From assembly GCA_002914805.1 (NCBI GenBank), contig JXTB01000096.1, positions 62,001 through 126,000 on the forward strand: a stretch of 64,000 nt of DNA. Reading direction: 5' to 3'. Source of the DNA: Parasponia andersonii. Its lineage: Eukaryota; Streptophyta; Magnoliopsida; Rosales; Cannabaceae. Under the pieces are notes generated by a model. It did no database searches. It had not been told where the DNA came from and saw nothing but the letters and a program-made list of their open reading frames with translations. Both the position numbers and the translations under genes were made by a program. Below, in pieces: positions 58,862 through 64,000 of this stretch (positions are counted from its first letter, which is position 1; every line of letters begins with the position of its first letter).

Positions 58862-61682
58862 TGTGGAGCCCAAGATTCTCACATGCATACTAAGCCAACA
58901 ATAAATATGTTCTAATTGCATATTAAGCATCTAAAAGTCGTTAATACTAGTTTTGTAGTAACATACTCATTCATTATGTTATGTGCATTTACATACATGT
59001 TATTACACTAATGAATGTCGAAGTGTCCCAATACAGTGTAAAGGTTCAATACCCTCAGAGAGAGAGCTCGGTGTGCTAAAAGAACAAAGAATATAATTAT
59101 GAAAGTAATACTATGTTTGCATTGTTAATTGGAGTGTAATTGGCTTATTTGTATGCTTAATGATTGGTTATGGGGCTAGGTTCCACCAAATTACAATAAG
59201 ATTGGCCATATAGAATTATAAGTCAAAGTATGGCTAGTTTTCACTTTCTAAGGTAAGATTCACCAACTTTGGTTACAATTGGGTGTATAGGAGTGACCAG
59301 CAATGTGGTGACTATGTTAAGGATGTTCTAGAGCTGAACACATAGAAAGTAATGTGTAAAATATCCAAAATACCCCTTAGAATTTAAGTTATACCTTTAT
59401 CTTAGCCATTAAGTGTTGATTTTGGGTCAAATTTGGTCATTTGCTTTCTCTTTCTCTCTAGCCACGACCTGAAATTCTCCAATGCTTTTTCTGACTTCTC
59501 TCAACTTCTCTCAAGTATTTTCAAGAGTTTCTAAATGGTAAAACTCAAATTGGAGCCTTAGAAAGCAAGATACACTAAAACTAGTCAAGGTAATTCTATT
59601 AAGTTCTTCTTTCTAGGTGTTGTCCTTTAATTTCAATTCTCTGTTTGTTCCCACTTAAATAATGGTTTTTTTAGGTCTTCTTAAGTCCAAAAAATCTAAT
59701 TCTAAGGTAGAGAATCAGTTTGGTGGAGGTAGAAGGTAAGAAATCCAACAAAAGCTCAAACTAGTCAAAGTGAGCATTATGTATGATTTTGAACTTATAG
59801 TTAATTTCTTTTGTGTTAGCCCTTAAACCAAAGTAATTATTTGATTAATAATGGTCCTAGAAACCCTTATATATTTCTGGAAACATAGAATTTAAGTGGA
59901 GAATTCAGGTTACACCTAGAGCACCAAAATTGCTAATTGTGTATTCAAGTGTTTCTGTGGGTGTATTAAGCTTTCTATACTTGTAATTTGATTTCCTCAA
60001 CTTGTAATGGATATGTCATAGATTCTATTATTTATTCCATGAATTTAGCTGCTGTTGGTAGCCATAAACAAGTGCACAAATTGTTTTAAACTTGTCTAAA
60101 CCGAAAAAGATTTGAAATGTGCTTCTATGTTATCCTAGGTGTTTCTTTTGATTTGTATATGTGGGCATTGGTTTGTTGATTGCTATTGTAGGTCTTAAAC
60201 CATGATTTTAATCATGTGGAGATGTCTTAAAAATAGGGGAGGTACTGTCCAAATATTTTTAAAACCAAATGGTACCATTTAGAAGCAAATGAACTAGTTT
60301 TACAAAATTAGGTGCCATTTTGGATCATTTTTGTGCTAATGAACTAGCATTCATATTTTACTACTTTTGAATAGTTTTTCAATGCTAGACATTGGCTGCT
60401 AAGTACCTTAAGTGATTTATATACTCCTGAGTCATTTTAAGATTAAGTTTCCTAAATTGGTGAAAGTTCTGATTTCGGTCTTGTTTAAGTATCTTAATGC
60501 ATTCTTTTTGTAAAATATGTATCTTGAGTAATAGTAATTTATGACAGGTGATTAGTACACCAATCTCTAGAGGATATTGACTCTTTCTACTATCGATTCC
60601 TATTCAGGACACTAGGTAAGTAAAGACTTACAACTGCATCACAAGAACTATATGGAAGATATATTTATGTGAAACTTACTTATTCCTGAAAGTTATGAAA
60701 TGGCATGTGCATGGCATATTTTGCATGCAAATGGAGACTTTTATTATAAGAGTATTTGAAATTGAGTACCATTGTACCAATTTTATAAGATAAGTTTTAA
60801 TGGCAATTGTTAGTCTCTCGGAGNNNNNNNNNNNNNNNNNNNNNNNNNNNNNNNNNNNNNNNNNNNNNNNNNNNNNNNNNNNNNNNNNNNNNNNNNNNNN
60901 NNNNNNNNNNNNNNNNNNNNNNNNNNNNNNNNNNNNNNNNNNNNNNNNNNNNNNNNNNNNNNNNNNNNNNNNNNNNNNNNNNNNACAATATTAGCGTAGT
61001 ATGGGATGTCCCTTTGATGAGGGAAGCGCAGTATGGGATGTCCCTTTGATGAGGGAAGGAGTTTTCAAAAAAACCTCACACGACGGTCGCACCTTATTTT
61101 TACTCTTGGCCAGAGTTTCCGCCCAATGTTATGACGGTCTATCGACTTACGGGACAAGCAATGTGCTAAGGGGCCTAACTAAGAATAATTTTTAAGGAAA
61201 ATGCATGGACTCAAATATTTAAGAAAGAAAAGGGTACAATAGGAACTTTATGAGATTTTAAAGCATTCATATTCATGCATAGTTTTTACTTACTGAGCTT
61301 TAGCTCATTTTAGTCTTGTGATGCAGATAAAGAGGCATATTTTGGTATTGATTAGCTGGTTACCTAGCTTGCCTTTTGTCACCATGATCATACAGATGTA
61401 GACAAGCTTGACCTGTGGGCGACATTTTTGTTTTGAGATATTTTGGTGTAATGTAAATACTATTGCTGATGGCAAAATCGACTAATGAAAACCTCTTTTG
61501 ATTGTACATTTTGTAAAGGTACTTTTAACAAGAAATGTCATGCAGTTGCTTTTGTCCAAAAGTTTTGGAAAGTTTAAAAATTGCCTACCTTTTTATCAAA
61601 ATAAAAGATAATGTTTAAGAAAGAATAATACTTCATAGTTTGACTGTATATGACAATATGGTTAAACTAGAGGTTGTTACAA
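58862..61682 (+). mobile_element. Solo LTR of the element D family, TSD ACCAG
   Basis: Starts TGTGGAGCCCAAGATTCTC and ends GGTTGTTACA, the reverse-complement ends of element D LTRs. It is flanked by perfect ACCAG (58857-58861 and 61683-61687). It contains about 1.2 kb (59116-60312) absent from both D LTRs, and a 161-base N gap at the same position where one D LTR has a lone N. It has no internal domain, so it is a solo LTR. It interrupts the 32-bp minisatellite. Confidence 0.85.
60824..60984. other. Assembly gap (161 N) inside the solo LTR
   Basis: The gap falls in the part of the LTR that corresponds to 40089-40208 of element D. It is followed by a near-exact 32-bp duplication ('agtatgggatgtccctttga...'). 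Confidence 1.
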
Positions 61683-61856
61683 CCAGATTAGAACTAGATA
61701 CCATATAAGTACTATCAATAAGTTATAAATTACTAATTGAGTACTAGTTACAAGTTAATCCTGACTCGGGTTCAAAACATTTTGACCACTACCTCATCAT
61801 TATCATATAATTATAATCCTCACTGATTAATTTTTTGAATTTATTTATTTCATAGG

Positions 61857-64000
61857 ATGGCAAGTACTGTTGTGTTTCTAAAGTATAATGGTCATTGGGA
61901 CAAAAATAATATTTACACTAATTGTCAAAATATGGGCATTTTGGTACCTACTACCTCATCATATATTTGTTTATTAGAGATAATATATGAGACACTTAGG
62001 TGGAAACCTGAAAATTATACGTTACATATTAAGTATATCTTTGAATTAGGAATCTCACCTGTAAATATTGTCAACGACCGTTCTCTCGAAGCCTACTTTG
62101 AGCTAAAGAAGAATGAAGAGAAGACAAAATTTCCTCTTTACATTGCTATAATTAGGGAGCTAATAACCATGTTAGATTTAGGTATGTCTTTGGCAGCCAA
62201 CAATTACAAAGTCCTTCCTCATGAAATTTGTTCCCATCCATATATTGGTGGCTGTTACCCTGAGATACCAACATAAGAAGAGGTAAATCTTGACCCTGTT
62301 AAGGTGAGAGGACAAGACTTTATGATGAGTGTATTTGTTAGTGACTGTGGGAGTGGTGGTTTGGAAGACATATCTCAGTTTCATACACCAGTAGAGGAAG
62401 AAGAAATCAATGATGGACTCAATATTGGGGCAAGTCGTGGTGCTACTAGTACCCATGTAGTTAAATCAAGTAACCGAGAGACTGCTTCTAAAGGGACAAT
62501 CAATTGTGGTACTAGTTCAGTGATCCCTGATTCTTCAAATGAATTGGATATGCTTATCGAAGTTTTACTTACAATGTTAAGAGTTGGTGAAATATATGTG
62601 AGTAAAGTAGCATTACAGAAGCATTTAAGCAGGTTTGCAATAGTCAATCATTTTGAATTTAAGGCCAGAATATCGAACAAGAAAACTTTGCACATGGTGT
62701 GCATAGATGACAATTGCAAGTGGGTTGTTCGTGCCACTATGATCAAAAACACGAATTTGTTCCAAATCAAAAGTTATGGAGTCAATTATATATGTACTAT
62801 CAATCAAAACGCCCTTGACTCTAGTCAAGAAAATTTTCACGTGAGTTAAGATATTCCTGATATACATCAAATTATCATAACTTTAGTGAAGATGTTCTTG
62901 AGTGTTAGTGAAACTATTCTTGACCTAGATAAGATGATCTTGATGTACCCTATAATATCTTGACTACCGGTGAAGGGCTCCTTCACTTTAAGTTAAGACG
63001 TTCTTGACTACAATTAAGATCTTATTGACTATAGGTCAAGACCTTCTTGACTAAAGTCCAAGATGTTTTTGACTTGAAGACAATGAATACAGTTTTTTTC
63101 TAAAATGTATAAGCAATGTTTTTTTTTTTGTTTTTGCAATATTATGTATATTTGATTCTCAAGACACTTGTCATGTCGATACTATGCACAAATATCATCA
63201 TCATGCAAGCACATATTTAGTTAGTAAAATGATAAAACATAGATTAATAGACCCTACCAAAATGACATACATGGCTAATAGTATTATGGATAAAATACAG
63301 AGGGACCATGGCATCCACATAAGTTATAAAAATGCTTTGAGGGCAAAAGAGAAAGTTTTGATTGCTTTGAATGGTACCAACGAAGATGTTTATCGATTTT
63401 TGCCCCATTTAGCTTTCTTGATATAGTAGTCTATCCCAAGTCCTGTTATGGCTCTTTCGACGGATGAGCATGATGTGTTTAGGTATTCTCTTGTATCTTT
63501 AACTGCTTTTATTCAAGGGTGGCCACATTATCAACCGGTTATAGTTGTTGACAAAACTTTCTTAAAGGCGAATTTTCATGGGACATTGCTTACTGCGTGT
63601 GTAATGGATGCAAATGAATAAATATTCTCACTAGTATTTGCTATTGTTGACAGAGAGAGTAATGCGTCGTGGCATTTTTTCTTTATCAAATTAAAGGAAT
63701 CAATGGGAAATAGAGATCAATTGGTAATAATCTTAGATAAAAATGATGGTATTATTTATCTAGTGCAAAAAAAATGTGAATGTCGAGCATGGTTATTGCA
63801 TGGTGTATTTGTTATGTGATTTAAAATAAGCTTTTCCTCGTGTGTCCTCAACATTGAAATGGAAGTTTTTTAAAGCTGCTGAGGTATACACACATGCGGA
63901 GTGTTCAATTTACATAGATTTGCTTGACAATGAAGACCCCTGTATTAGGGTGTACCTAGACAAATTCGGCAACAAAAAAATAGGCACATTGCCACTTCCA
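61857..64000 (+). pseudogene. MuDR/MULE transposase, broken and truncated by window end
   Basis: Starts MASTVVFLKYNGHW at 61857; the N-terminal part runs to a TAA at 62274. The same frame continues to 62849 and includes the MuDR-type DNA-binding region (VSKVALQKHLSRFAIVNHF, then CIDDNCKWVVRA, about 62600-62740). After a repeat-filled break, 63184-63426 gives the HHHAS...AKEKVLIAL part. The transposase core follows in two frames: VVDKTFLKANFHGTLLTACV (about 63540-63605), a stop near 63619, SWHFFFIKLKESMG, then LDKNDGI where relatives have a second Asp motif. Past an A8 run, the C-x2-H-like site reads CMVY, with Tyr for His, in another frame. Not functional. It continues beyond 64000. Confidence 0.82.
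62814..63085. repeat. 22-bp minisatellite of imperfect palindromes
   Basis: About ten units of 21-22 bp with core CTTGACT-nn-AGTCAAG (perfect at 62814-62829), for example near 62993-63075. It lies between two coding parts of the MULE, just after a GTGAGT donor-like site at 62841. It could be intronic; the reading phase does not match a simple splice to CTCAAG at 63163. Confidence 0.75.

Noticed and set aside
1..64000. Search by eye for CRISPR arrays, bacterial operons, rRNA and viral integrants
   Set aside because: No such feature was found. The content is plant nuclear DNA with retroelements and DNA transposons.

Overview
This is plant nuclear DNA, most likely from a eudicot. It is AT-rich, holds an intron-containing brassinosteroid-type cytochrome P450 gene, and is otherwise packed with nested Ty3/gypsy LTR retrotransposons, CACTA, Mutator and MITE relics. 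Two N runs (26580-27138, 60824-60984) and isolated Ns (3571, 33985) show a draft assembly. I cannot name the species.

Layout. 1-1328: truncated chromovirus-type LTR. 4024-7660 (minus): the only gene that looks intact, a nine-exon CYP724B-type P450 of 481 codons, with a PIF/Harbinger-like MITE in its seventh intron. 11555-14115: left end and subterminal repeats of a CACTA-like transposon, interrupted by a solo LTR with a perfect GATTT duplication, and followed by a truncated, intron-bearing fragment of a CHCH-domain (Cox19-like/At12Cys) gene that looks captured. 15274-26349: Tat-lineage gypsy element A (minus strand, perfect CCCAG duplication). 26350-29066: gap, decayed gypsy RT fragment and a possible CACTA right end. 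30006-44893: a second Tat-lineage element C (plus strand), split by chromovirus D (33343-40950, minus strand). 45497-55359: chromovirus G (minus strand), with a tRNA-derived SINE in one LTR. 57835-58200: long-TIR MITE. 58573-58861: 32-bp minisatellite, split by a solo LTR of the D family (58862-61682, perfect ACCAG duplication). 61857-64000: broken MuDR/MULE transposase running off the window, with a 22-bp palindromic minisatellite inside it.

How the parts relate. Elements A and C carry an antisense gene between pol and the 3' LTR: a putative 'gypsy-type transposon' N-terminal domain (PF04195-like) followed by a coiled coil, with its own TATA-like box and introns. Both lack integrase and are broken in different ways. 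D and G are chromodomain-bearing gypsy elements (Tekay-like) with Met-tRNA-type primer sites. All mobile-element genes seen here carry stops or frameshifts. The P450 is predicted to act alone in brassinosteroid C-22 hydroxylation; no pathway partner lies nearby.
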